From contig OW568900.1 of assembly GCA_938743325.2 (NCBI GenBank), positions 357,985 through 421,984 on the forward strand: a DNA stretch of 64,000 nucleotides. The letters run 5' to 3'. This stretch comes from Pycnococcus provasolii (Eukaryota; Chlorophyta; Pseudoscourfieldiophyceae; Pseudoscourfieldiales; Pycnococcaceae). The notes under the pieces were generated by a model that searched no databases, had not been told where the DNA came from, and was given only the letters and a program-made list of their open reading frames with translations. This document shows positions 1 through 7,595 of this stretch, piece after piece. Every line of letters begins with the position of its first letter. The first letter of the stretch is position 1. Made by a program: the position numbers and the translations under genes.

Positions 1-1
1 A

Positions 2-2440
2 CCTGCATGCATCGGGGGGTCGATGCGAGAGTACCAGCTCGACGGATTGCAGTGGATGGTTGCACAGCACGACGCAGGTGGCGTGGGAGGTGTGCTAGGC
101 GATGAGATGGGACTCGGAAAGACGCTGCAGGTGATTTCTTTCCTAGGATACCTCAAGGCGGAGCGTCTGCAGGGTGGCCCGCATCTCGTCGTCGCGCCGC
201 TCTCCGTAATGCCCACCTGGCTCTCGGAAATTCCTCGCTGGTGTCCCTCGCTGCGTGCGGTGGCACTGCACGGCAACCTCGCCGAGCGCAATCGCGTCAA
301 GCACAGCGCGCTCGCTGACCCGTCCACATTCGACATCGTCGTCACCACGTACGAGATGCTGGTCGCCGAGCAAAATTGGCTTTCGCATCGATTTCACTTC
401 CGCTACGTCGTGCTCGACGAGGCGCAGCGCGTGAAGAACGAGGCGTCGCTCGCAGGAATGGCGGTTCGTCGTATGCGCAAGGCTGGCGCACTCCTGCTCA
501 CGGGCACACCACTTCAGAACGATCTTCACGAGCTATGGGCGCTGCTGAACCTGCTCTTCCCAGACGTCCTCGCAACGTCGGAGATGTTTGACACGGAAAA
601 GGTCTGGGGAGGCCCGTCCACAGCCGCGGTGCAGGCTGACAATGCAAAACTCGTGAACGCCGCTCGTGGCGTCTTGCAGCCAATCATGCTTCGCCGCACG
701 AAGGCTGACGTGCTGGCTTCGGAGCTTCCTCCGCTGATCACGCTGCGCGTCGAGTGTCCCCTCGCGCCGCTGCAGCGCATCTACTACAAGCGCGTCCTGG
801 AGTTTGACGGACTCTTCGGGAAGCTCGTGGCGGGAACATCTGGCGACGACGTAGGCACTGCGCGCTTCACTCAGCTGAATAACCTCATGATGCAACTTCG
901 CAAGGTGGCGAACCACCCGTACCAGCTGCCGTCGTGCGAGGAGCCCGGCGCGGATCCAGATGAGCCGGCGGATGAAAGGATTTGGCTCAGCTCGGGAAAG
1001 ATGCAGGTGCTCGACGGCGTTCTGACGCGATTGGTTGCCCAGGGGCGTAAATGCATCATCTTTTCGCAGTTCACTGGCTTTCTCAACGTCATCGAGAGAG
1101 CTCTCGAGTCGCGTGAGTACCGCTACCTGCGTCTCGACGGACAGACTCCCGCAGCTCGGCGTGCGTACGAGACTCGCCGGTTCAACGAGAAGGGCTCGCC
1201 GTTTGTGGCGTATCTCGTAACGACGCGCGCGGGTGGCCTCGGCCTCAATCTGCAGGCGGCTGATACCGTGATTCTGGCGGACAGCGACTGGAACCCGCAA
1301 GGCGACGTGCAGGCTCAAGCTCGATCGCATCGCATCGGGCAGAAGTCGCCGGTGACGGTGCTTAGATTGGTTTCCAGCGGAACGTGCGAAGAACGCATTC
1401 TGCAGGCAGCGGAAGCGAAGCTGAAGCTTGCTTCGGCGATCCTTGAGGGAGATGGTGCGGCTGGCGAGGGTGCCGCGCCAAGCTCGGGTGAGCTCATCGC
1501 GGCAATCAAGCAGGGCGCGGAAGACGCGCTGGCGGTGGACAGCGATGCCATGCGCGCTGCTGTTACCGATGGCAAGCGCGTGGTCTCGGAAGATTTCGTC
1601 AACGACATCATGAATGCCGCGAAGGCGGGCGGCAAGATGGCTCACGGTACAACAGCGGCGACGATCAAGAGCCGCAGTGCCGATTCGAGTGCGAACGCTA
1701 GCGGCGCGAAGGAACCGAAATCATTTATGACATTCGAGGGTAGAACGTTCGATCGCGAGGCGGGATCGAAACGCACGATCGCGGACGCGATGGTTGCCGA
1801 GGTTGCCGCGAAGGCGGGAAAGCGATCGAGGATGTCGACAGTCGTGATGATAGATGCCGGCGACGGCCTTGGAATGCAAGCGGTGTCGAAGCAGAGCATT
1901 CTCGATGCGAAGCACATCGAAGAGATGGAGCAACGCCACGCCGCACGGATTGCTGCGAAGAAGGCTGCGTCGGAGGGAGGCAACAGGCATGTGCACGAGC
2001 GTTACTGCATAGGTTGCGCAACGCTCTTGAGTGGTCGCGAGGAGGATCGTCACCGCGGCGCTTTGACGCTCAAGGCTGCGCGTTCCGCACCTTCGTCGTG
2101 GCTTGGGTGCACGCGTTGCCCCCGTGCGGCGTGCGCGAGCTGCGCGGCACTGTTGAATGCAAGCTCCGCGGGTGGAGGTGGCCTTCGCACCGGGTGGAGC
2201 TGCCCGCAGCACAACTGCGGCGGCTGCAATCGCAATGCATCTGACGCGGGCGGTTTGGTGTTCCGCTGCGTGGGATGCAAGTGGAGCCGCTGCTGGGACT
2301 GTGGAAAAGACAGCGGATTCGTTCCGGTGGATCCGAAGGAGATGGAGACGCACGCCTGGGTGTCGGAATTGGGCTTCCCGAAAGCATGCGAGAGGGCTGG
2401 CAACGCGGAGTACGTGCGCTGCTCGGAGTGTGCCCTTTGA
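2..2440 (+). CDS. SNF2-family chromatin-remodelling ATPase, 5'-partial
   Basis: An ATP-dependent DNA translocase of the SNF2 superfamily, expected to remodel chromatin in the nucleus. Numbering from the ATG at 23, the Walker A loop GDEMGLGKT is at residues 26-34, the DEAQ box (the family usually has DEAH) at 132-135 and TGTPLQN at 160-166. The helicase-C motifs RAGGLGLNL, DSDWNPQ and RSHRIGQ follow at about 400-445. The last 150 residues are Cys/His-rich, with CxxC pairs spaced like a PHD or ZZ-type zinc domain. The frame stays open to base 2 and the ATG at 23 already lies inside the helicase domain, so the gene begins upstream of the window. The subfamily (ISWI, CHD, Lsh or plant-type) cannot be fixed without the missing N-terminus. 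It converges with a possible minus-strand gene whose stop is at 2518. Confidence 0.93.
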   Translation, partial: PACIGGSMREYQLDGLQWMVAQHDAGGVGGVLGDEMGLGKTLQVISFLGYLKAERLQGGPHLVVAPLSVMPTWLSEIPRWCPSLRAVALHGNLAERNRVKHSALADPSTFDIVVTTYEMLVAEQNWLSHRFHFRYVVLDEAQRVKNEASLAGMAVRRMRKAGALLLTGTPLQNDLHELWALLNLLFPDVLATSEMFDTEKVWGGPSTAAVQADNAKLVNAARGVLQPIMLRRTKADVLASELPPLITLRVECPLAPLQRIYYKRVLEFDGLFGKLVAGTSGDDVGTARFTQLNNLMMQLRKVANHPYQLPSCEEPGADPDEPADERIWLSSGKMQVLDGVLTRLVAQGRKCIIFSQFTGFLNVIERALESREYRYLRLDGQTPAARRAYETRRFNEKGSPFVAYLVTTRAGGLGLNLQAADTVILADSDWNPQGDVQAQARSHRIGQKSPVTVLRLVSSGTCEERILQAAEAKLKLASAILEGDGAAGEGAAPSSGELIAAIKQGAEDALAVDSDAMRAAVTDGKRVVSEDFVNDIMNAAKAGGKMAHGTTAATIKSRSADSSANASGAKEPKSFMTFEGRTFDREAGSKRTIADAMVAEVAAKAGKRSRMSTVVMIDAGDGLGMQAVSKQSILDAKHIEEMEQRHAARIAAKKAASEGGNRHVHERYCIGCATLLSGREEDRHRGALTLKAARSAPSSWLGCTRCPRAACASCAALLNASSAGGGGLRTGWSCPQHNCGGCNRNASDAGGLVFRCVGCKWSRCWDCGKDSGFVPVDPKEMETHAWVSELGFPKACERAGNAEYVRCSECAL

Positions 2441-2517
2441 AAGAAAGAAGGTCTACCGTGTTGCTACTACACTACTTGCTAATGAACAGGGGTACATATT
2501 GATTGTGTTGTAACGGA

Positions 2518-3084
2518 TCATTCATTCTTTTCACATGCCCACAGCTCCGCGAGAGTGTTGCTCGTACCCGTTTCCGCGTACTTCGTCATCAAGATGGTGC
2601 CGAATTTCTTTTGCATTTCCTCCTCACTCATCAAATGACGCGCCAGGAGTGGGTTCGCCGTGATTGCCTCGATTCGCGCCAGGCGACTCGCTTCCTTTTT
2701 TTCTGCGATGTTTTTTGCGTTGTACTTTTTGATCGTCTCGCTCGTGCGTTTTGCGTTGTTTGTTTACTTGCGCATCTTGTTCGTGATGATTTGAATGGCT
2801 TTCGGCAATGTTTTTGGTTCACCAAGTTTCGCTGGATTTTCCCTTTCAGGTTGAAACTTCTTTTCGGCCGGAACCTTCAACTCATGCTTAATTACGCTCG
2901 CATGAGCTAATGATTCGTGGTTGGCGATCTGCCACTTCAACACGACGACTGGACATTGTAGGTAGAAGACCTTAAGGTGAAGAGAGTGCTTAACGCTCTC
3001 GGATTCAAAATAGTTCGATGATCGGGATTTGGGTTGTGTGTGTGGGTGACGACCCCACAAGGGCCCAACGCCCCAAGTCCCCAA
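2518..3084 (-). pseudogene. Lysine-rich hypothetical frame interrupted by one TAA
   Basis: On the minus strand one frame is open from the ATG at 3084 to a TAA at 2764-2766. It stays open, in the same frame, to a TGA at 2518-2520. The downstream half reads like real protein: Lys/Glu-rich and helix-prone, with stretches such as KKEASRLARIEAITANP and MSEEEMQKKFGTILMTK. No family was recognised. The interrupting stop sits in a context resembling a 5' splice site (AA/GTAAAC on the minus strand). I found no acceptor giving a believable in-frame intron, however, since the best AG choices give 27 or 65 nt. It could be a recent pseudogene, a gene with an unrecognised intron, or chance. Its placement tail-to-tail with the SNF2 gene suits a real gene. 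Confidence 0.33.
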
Positions 3085-3604
3085 CCTTCTAACCTTCTTA
3101 CGTCGTCACACTAGTAGGCGTCGACGACCGCACCAACAGACCGTCTAGGTACCACAAGCATTTGTCCTCTTGACTAACATCTTATCAAATTGGCCATATG
3201 AGTGCGCCCGACCGGGATCCCAAATTGCCCAATCAGCCAATGTCTCCCGCAGGGAGCTACCATACCTTAGTTAGGGTTAGGGTTAGGGTTAGGGTTAGGG
3301 TTAGGGTTAGGGGCTAACACGATTTCATCGGCGCCAATGGCAAGTCATGGCACTTGCTCACTCTCGTAAGGTGCATCGTTTTGGGCGGAAGGCTACGACG
3401 CCTTGTTTCGCGAAAACAACGACGAGACAACGACAACAGCGACAACAAGCGACAACAAGCGACGATGCCAACTTAGAGCGCCGTCATCGACCCTCGAAAT
3501 CACCAACACCAAGTACAAAGTGAATGTTGCCGTTGGATGGGTGGTTGGTGCGTGTGACTGGTCGGTGTCAACGGACGGCTGTTGAACGAAGTAAGCTCTA
3601 TTCG
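3085..3604. other. Intergenic region, no gene seen
   Basis: I see no convincing coding frame. The stretch holds a short interstitial telomere array (annotated separately) and, at 3410-3470, a CA/GA-rich run of repeated GACAAC and AGCGACAAC units. Confidence 0.6.
3271..3312 (+). repeat. Interstitial telomeric repeat, seven TTAGGG units
   Basis: Seven uninterrupted TTAGGG units on the plus strand, the same hexamer and orientation as the terminal telomere more than 60 kb away. It may be a scar of double-strand break repair by telomerase or a promoter-proximal telo-box cluster; nothing here decides between them. Confidence 0.95.
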
Positions 3605-3624
3605 GTTACTGAATGAGTGATCTT
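3605..3624 (-). repeat. Stop-proximal repeat, copy E (core only)
   Basis: On the minus strand this reads AAGATCACTCATTCAGTAAC, matching the core shared by four other copies in the window. It lies 92 bases downstream of the bL33 stop codon in the sense direction. This copy is diverged at the end of the small TCATT/AATGA hairpin. Confidence 0.6.
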
Positions 3625-3716
3625 CCGTGAACTTTACTTCTTGAGTTCCCTGTGCAGTGTGTGTTTCTAAGTTAATGTTTGTGGTTGGGTTAGTACACAT
3701 GGCTGGTTGTTCGATT

Positions 3717-4016
3717 TTATCCGAAGCAGGTTGTTTGCACAAAGTGCCGACGCACCTTCATGTACTTGTTGTACTTCATAACCTCGAGACGGTCCGGCGT
3801 GTTGCGTCGGTTTTTCTGCGTGGTGTATCGCGACATCCCGGGCACACCTGATTCCTTTTGCTCGGTGCACTCGAGCGTGATGACCTGCCTGACGTCCTTG
3901 GACTTCTTCGCCATAGCGACGACGGACGGCATGCGTCGCGCGGGTCCGACTTGAGGCGCGCGCGTCGCCGCGTTTAGTTTGATAGAGGAGGTGAACATGT
4001 TCCCTAGAGACGGCAC
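3717..4016 (-). CDS. Plastid ribosomal protein bL33, nuclear-encoded
   Basis: A component of the large subunit of the organelle ribosome. The core from [19 protein letters not shown] to [19 protein letters not shown] follows the bL33 pattern (AKxKDVR, then S-R-Y[13 protein letters not shown]). Before it is an extension of about 34 residues rich in Ser, Ala, Arg and Pro with no acidic residue, as expected of a plastid or mitochondrial presequence. Core similarity favours plastid-type bL33. The start at 4016 gives 99 residues; a second Met six residues later could also serve. The C-terminus (HFVQTTCFG) is diverged and keeps no zinc-ribbon Cys pairs, as in many bL33 C- variants. The gene is head-to-head with the lipid kinase gene that starts at 4402. 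Confidence 0.85.
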   Translation of the reverse strand: MPSLGNMFTSSIKLNAATRAPQVGPARRMPSVVAMAKKSKDVRQVITLECTEQKESGVPGMSRYTTQKNRRNTPDRLEVMKYNKYMKVRRHFVQTTCFG

Positions 4017-4401
4017 GCTTCACGAGAGGAGTGCGAGGAGGTGCCGATGTCAAGCCGCCTGAGGAGGAGGGGGAGGTTGGTGGAGGCCACTCGTTTGGTT
4101 GAGAAGGGGGAGGGAGGACGCCTTATCCAGAACCCGAGCACCGGACAGCGGAGGGGGAAGGGGAAGGGGAAGGGGAAGGGAAGGGGATACCCCTCCGTTC
4201 CCAGGCGGCGAGAAGGAGGGAGGAATTCTTCTCCTAGGGGTCCCGTGCGAAAGGGAGGATCCAGTGACTACTGGGGGTTTGGTTTGGACTTCCCCCGAGC
4301 ACGTGCAACTGTGCAAGGGGGCCCCACTCGTCTCTTTCGGACCCCCCCTCTACCTACGGCGGGCCTGCGTTCCCTCCTCTCCCTCCCCTCCCCCCCTCGC
4401 C
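4017..4401. promoter_or_regulatory. Divergent leader/promoter with GGGGAA tracts
   Basis: The region lies between the divergent starts of bL33 and the lipid kinase. It contains a purine run at 4150-4186 with five or more GGGGAA units, which could form a G-quadruplex, and at 4255-4300 a GGATCC and TTTGGACTTCCCC pair that recurs in other leaders of this window. The kinase frame is open through part of it, but composition suggests untranslated leader. Confidence 0.5.
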
Positions 4402-6357
4402 ATGTCCGCCCAGGACCACCTCCTCGCAGAGGACACCTCCTCCGAGACGTCTGACGTCCCTCGTCAGGAAACTAACTGTGGTGCCGCAACGAGCGGCGCG
4501 CCATCCAGACTGCGCCCTCAAGAAATGAACTCGCCCGTCGCGATCCACGTTGAGGAACCTTCCACACACGGGTCGCCAACACACGTGAATGGGGCCGACG
4601 ACCGAACGCTGATGATCAAGTGCGCTCTCCTGCCGAGCGAAACGGTCAAGTCTGCTCGAAGGAACAAGAAAGTCAACGGTGCACTCACGTCAACCTCTAA
4701 CGGAGTTGTGTGGGAACCTGACGACGTCGATCATGAGAAGGCGGCGTGCTCGAGCTGGTGCTGGTGCTGCTGCTGCTGCCGCCCAACCTCGTCGTCAACC
4801 TCAGCAGTTCGCATACCGCCGTCCAATGTCCTTGGCGCAACCAGCCTGACGTTCGTCTCCTTCGAACAGATCTGCGCGCACACGCGCGCGCTGAGAGACT
4901 GCACACGTCTCCCTGAAGCACTGAAAAACAGAGAAAAGAGCCAAAGTGGGGGTGCCCTATCAGCCGTGTACGTGTGGTGTGCTGAACAGGTTCCGAAATC
5001 TCCCAACAAGTTCCAACTGTCAATCAAAGGGCCGTTCGTCGTCGACGCCTCAACTCCAGCTGACGCTGCTCAACTTGCGGATGAGACCACTCGGGCAATA
5101 CGGCGCATGCACACCTCGCAAAGGTCGCGATTTCTAGTTCTCATCAACCCGTTCGCGGGAAAGAGCGTCGCCGCCATATCACACGACGCTGTGCTCGCAC
5201 CAATTCTAAAGTACGCCGCGGGTGCCACAGTGTATGACATACGCCAAACCACGGCGCCGGGGGATGCGGAAATATACGCAAGGCAGCTTAACGCGGGCGC
5301 GTTCGACGCGTGCCTCTGCGTCGGCGGAGATGGAACGGTGCACGAAGCTCTGCAGGGCCTGTGCGCAAGATCCGACTGGCGCAGTGCCGTGAGCCGACTT
5401 CCGCTGTTGCACGTGCCGTCGGGATCTGGAAACGCGTTCGCAACAAGCAGTGGTATTATGGACATCGTCGGTGCCGCGCGCGCCGCCCTGCATGGCCCTG
5501 TTGTACCTCTCGACGTGCTCGCTGTACTGCAGCCACGCCACGAAATCAAGCGGTTTGGAATGCTTGGCCTGGCGTACGGCCTCGTGGCGAATGCGGACAT
5601 TGGAACAGAGCACCTGCGCCACTGGGGTGATGCGAGATTCACGTACGGTGCGCTCGGGCAGCTGCTGGGCAGGCAAACCCACGCCGCGCGCATCTCGTAT
5701 ATGCCCGCGTCGTCGTCGTCGTCGTCGTCAACGTCGTTGTCCGACGACTTTGGGCCGGAGTCGCAGCCAACGTCGTCACCTCCGTCGCTGGCCGAACCTC
5801 GTCGCTGGAACGACGGTATTGCAACTCCGCTTCTCGACGAGGCGTTCACGGTGGACTCCTTCACGGCGCTTGGGCGCGATCGACCACCTCCCAGCGGCTG
5901 GTTTGACGTTCAGATGCCCCCAAGCGACTGCAAGCCCACGGCGGATGCGACCGGAAATTATCAGCTGTGCGTGGCGATCAGCATGGCGTACCTTTCGCAG
6001 ACAGACTTGGCAGCACCCAGTGCCCTGCTCGGTGACGGGTGCCTGCATCTGGTGTACACAGGACTCGCTGGCCCGTGCGAGGGCGTGTGCGTGATGCTCG
6101 ACTTTGGAGAGGGCAAGCACATCGAAAGGCACCCGAACAGCGTGGCGACGACGAGGTGCCATGCTCTCTATCTCGAGCCGGTTGCGGATGACCTGGACGA
6201 GTATGGTGACGCGAAGACGAAGACGTGGCTGACACTCGACGGCGAGGTGTTGAGAGCATCTCCGACCCTAGTGGAGGTGAAGCCTGCACTGTGTCGTGCC
6301 ATCGTTGCGCCGGAGGCGCCAGATGCGGCGGTGGCTGCGCATCGTGGCACATTGTAA
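4402..6357 (+). CDS. Sphingosine/long-chain-base kinase (DAGK catalytic fold)
   Basis: Predicted to phosphorylate sphingoid bases or a related lipid at membranes, using ATP. The diacylglycerol-kinase catalytic signatures are present: LVLINPFAGKS near residue 247, GGDGTVHEALQGL near 307, PSGSGNAFA near 340, and a downstream NADIGTEHLRHWGDARFTYG segment. This order is typical of sphingosine kinases. A Cys-rich stretch (CSSWCWCCCCC) in the N-terminal half could be a palmitoylation site. A Ser-rich low-complexity insert lies within the C-terminal lobe. The frame is open from an ATG at 4099, but those 101 codons are Gly/Arg/Pro-rich leader, so I chose the ATG at 4402 (651 residues). Eight bases after the stop begins a copy of the stop-proximal repeat. 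Confidence 0.88.
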   Translation: MSAQDHLLAEDTSSETSDVPRQETNCGAATSGAPSRLRPQEMNSPVAIHVEEPSTHGSPTHVNGADDRTLMIKCALLPSETVKSARRNKKVNGALTSTSNGVVWEPDDVDHEKAACSSWCWCCCCCRPTSSSTSAVRIPPSNVLGATSLTFVSFEQICAHTRALRDCTRLPEALKNREKSQSGGALSAVYVWCAEQVPKSPNKFQLSIKGPFVVDASTPADAAQLADETTRAIRRMHTSQRSRFLVLINPFAGKSVAAISHDAVLAPILKYAAGATVYDIRQTTAPGDAEIYARQLNAGAFDACLCVGGDGTVHEALQGLCARSDWRSAVSRLPLLHVPSGSGNAFATSSGIMDIVGAARAALHGPVVPLDVLAVLQPRHEIKRFGMLGLAYGLVANADIGTEHLRHWGDARFTYGALGQLLGRQTHAARISYMPASSSSSSSTSLSDDFGPESQPTSSPPSLAEPRRWNDGIATPLLDEAFTVDSFTALGRDRPPPSGWFDVQMPPSDCKPTADATGNYQLCVAISMAYLSQTDLAAPSALLGDGCLHLVYTGLAGPCEGVCVMLDFGEGKHIERHPNSVATTRCHALYLEPVADDLDEYGDAKTKTWLTLDGEVLRASPTLVEVKPALCRAIVAPEAPDAAVAAHRGTL

Positions 6358-6365
6358 TTTGAACC

Positions 6366-6600
6366 TGAGATCTCTCATTCAGTAATGAAGTGTACTTTAT
6401 TATTCTGTCCAACGGTCGTCCATTCACATCATTCACTTTCACCATTCAGCCCATTCAGGTTGTATCACTCTATCATGACGCTATCGTTGGCGTAGTGAGG
6501 GGCTGAGGGCTCCACTAATCCACTTGCGTTTCTTGTCGCTGTTGTCGTCGCTATCGCCACCAACAGTGCATCAACACGATGACTCAAGGGTCACAGTTAC
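6366..6600 (+). repeat. Stop-proximal dispersed repeat, copy A (fullest)
   Basis: It starts TGAGATCTCTCATTCAGTAA eight bases after the lipid kinase stop. Its first 95 bases match copy D (20620-20726, minus strand). Its last 130 bases, from TGTATCACTCTATCA to about GACTCAAGGGTCAC, match copy B (10145-10262, minus strand). It is therefore the longest member of the family here, about 235 bp. The core can fold into a TCATT/AATGA hairpin with loop CAGT. Confidence 0.85.
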
Positions 6601-7595
6601 TACTTTACTAGCAGCTAGAGTATCTAAAGGAGTCCAATTTGTGGGAAAGAGGGCTGTCTTGGAGTAGAGATTTGAGACTGCAATCATGTATTTACAAGCA
6701 TTGTACACATAAACTCCTATCAGCGTGTTAAGTTACTTAAGTGCGGCGCAACGAGGCAGCCGATGAGCTTAAGCCGGTCGGCGCAACCGCGCAACGAGGC
6801 TGCCGATGGGCACGATGGCGTTTGTGATGGTGGCCTTGGTTGGTGGCAAACAACTGGTTACTGGCCGTTGTTCTTCACCTCCCTGGAGCTCCTGAACAAC
6901 GGGCCTTAACAACGGTGCTGTGTGGAAAATCGCATAACCAAAAGTTACAACGGCGCGCTGTGCGAATTACCACCCATTTGGTCGTAAATATCCCACTTAC
7001 ACTCGCACTTATTACACCGAGCCGCGGCAGAATGCAGATCCCCAGACGGACCGAGAATTATTACTGTACTAACTGTAGGTGGGAAATCTGGGTGGGGAAT
7101 CGAAACCCCCTTGCGAACTTCTTTCCCTCCCATTGTTGCCCGCAAATAAATTTTGGTCGCCTTTGAACTTTCCCCTCCTATGAGTACCGGGTAGGTCCTC
7201 GCGATCAAGCGATCAACAAGGCGTGAACTCCCGCATCGCTAAAGGTATTCGCTTTCCCTCGGGGAACAAAACTCCCCGTTCGTTTGCTACAGTAGGAAGG
7301 TACGTCCGGAACCATAATATCACGGCCAACTGCATGCATCACGTGATCTCGTGATTCTCGTCTGACGTCTCGTTACCATACCGGCACCATCCCGTTGCAC
7401 GAACGCGAACACGCATCGGCCAAGGAATGTGCCCGCCCCGCGATCCGGCGACGCGCCCTGACCCTTCGCCGCCCCAGAGGTCCCTTTCCCGCTCAACCTC
7501 CCCAGTCAACGGCGTGCGCGTGTTCGCGTCCGGCCTCGCCCCCTCCCCCTCCCCCTCCAAGGTCCGCGACAGCAGGGCTGCACATTCTCCCCGTC
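6601..7595. other. Intergenic region and leader, no gene seen
   Basis: No supported gene. At 6743-6800 there is an imperfect tandem pair of CGCAACGAGGC(A/T)GCCGATG. The last 200 bases (7395-7595) are open in the frame of the following gene but Arg/Pro-rich, and I treat them as leader. Confidence 0.6.

Noticed and set aside
533-1645. 370-codon minus-strand frame across the SNF2 gene
   Set aside because: The plus strand carries all helicase motifs; the antisense frame has no recognisable domain and reflects GC-rich codon bias.
7040-7160. TRNA-like T-arm (GGGGGTTTCGATTCCCC on the minus strand)
   Set aside because: The loop would be eight bases with a four-base stem, and no D-arm, anticodon arm or acceptor stem could be paired around it.
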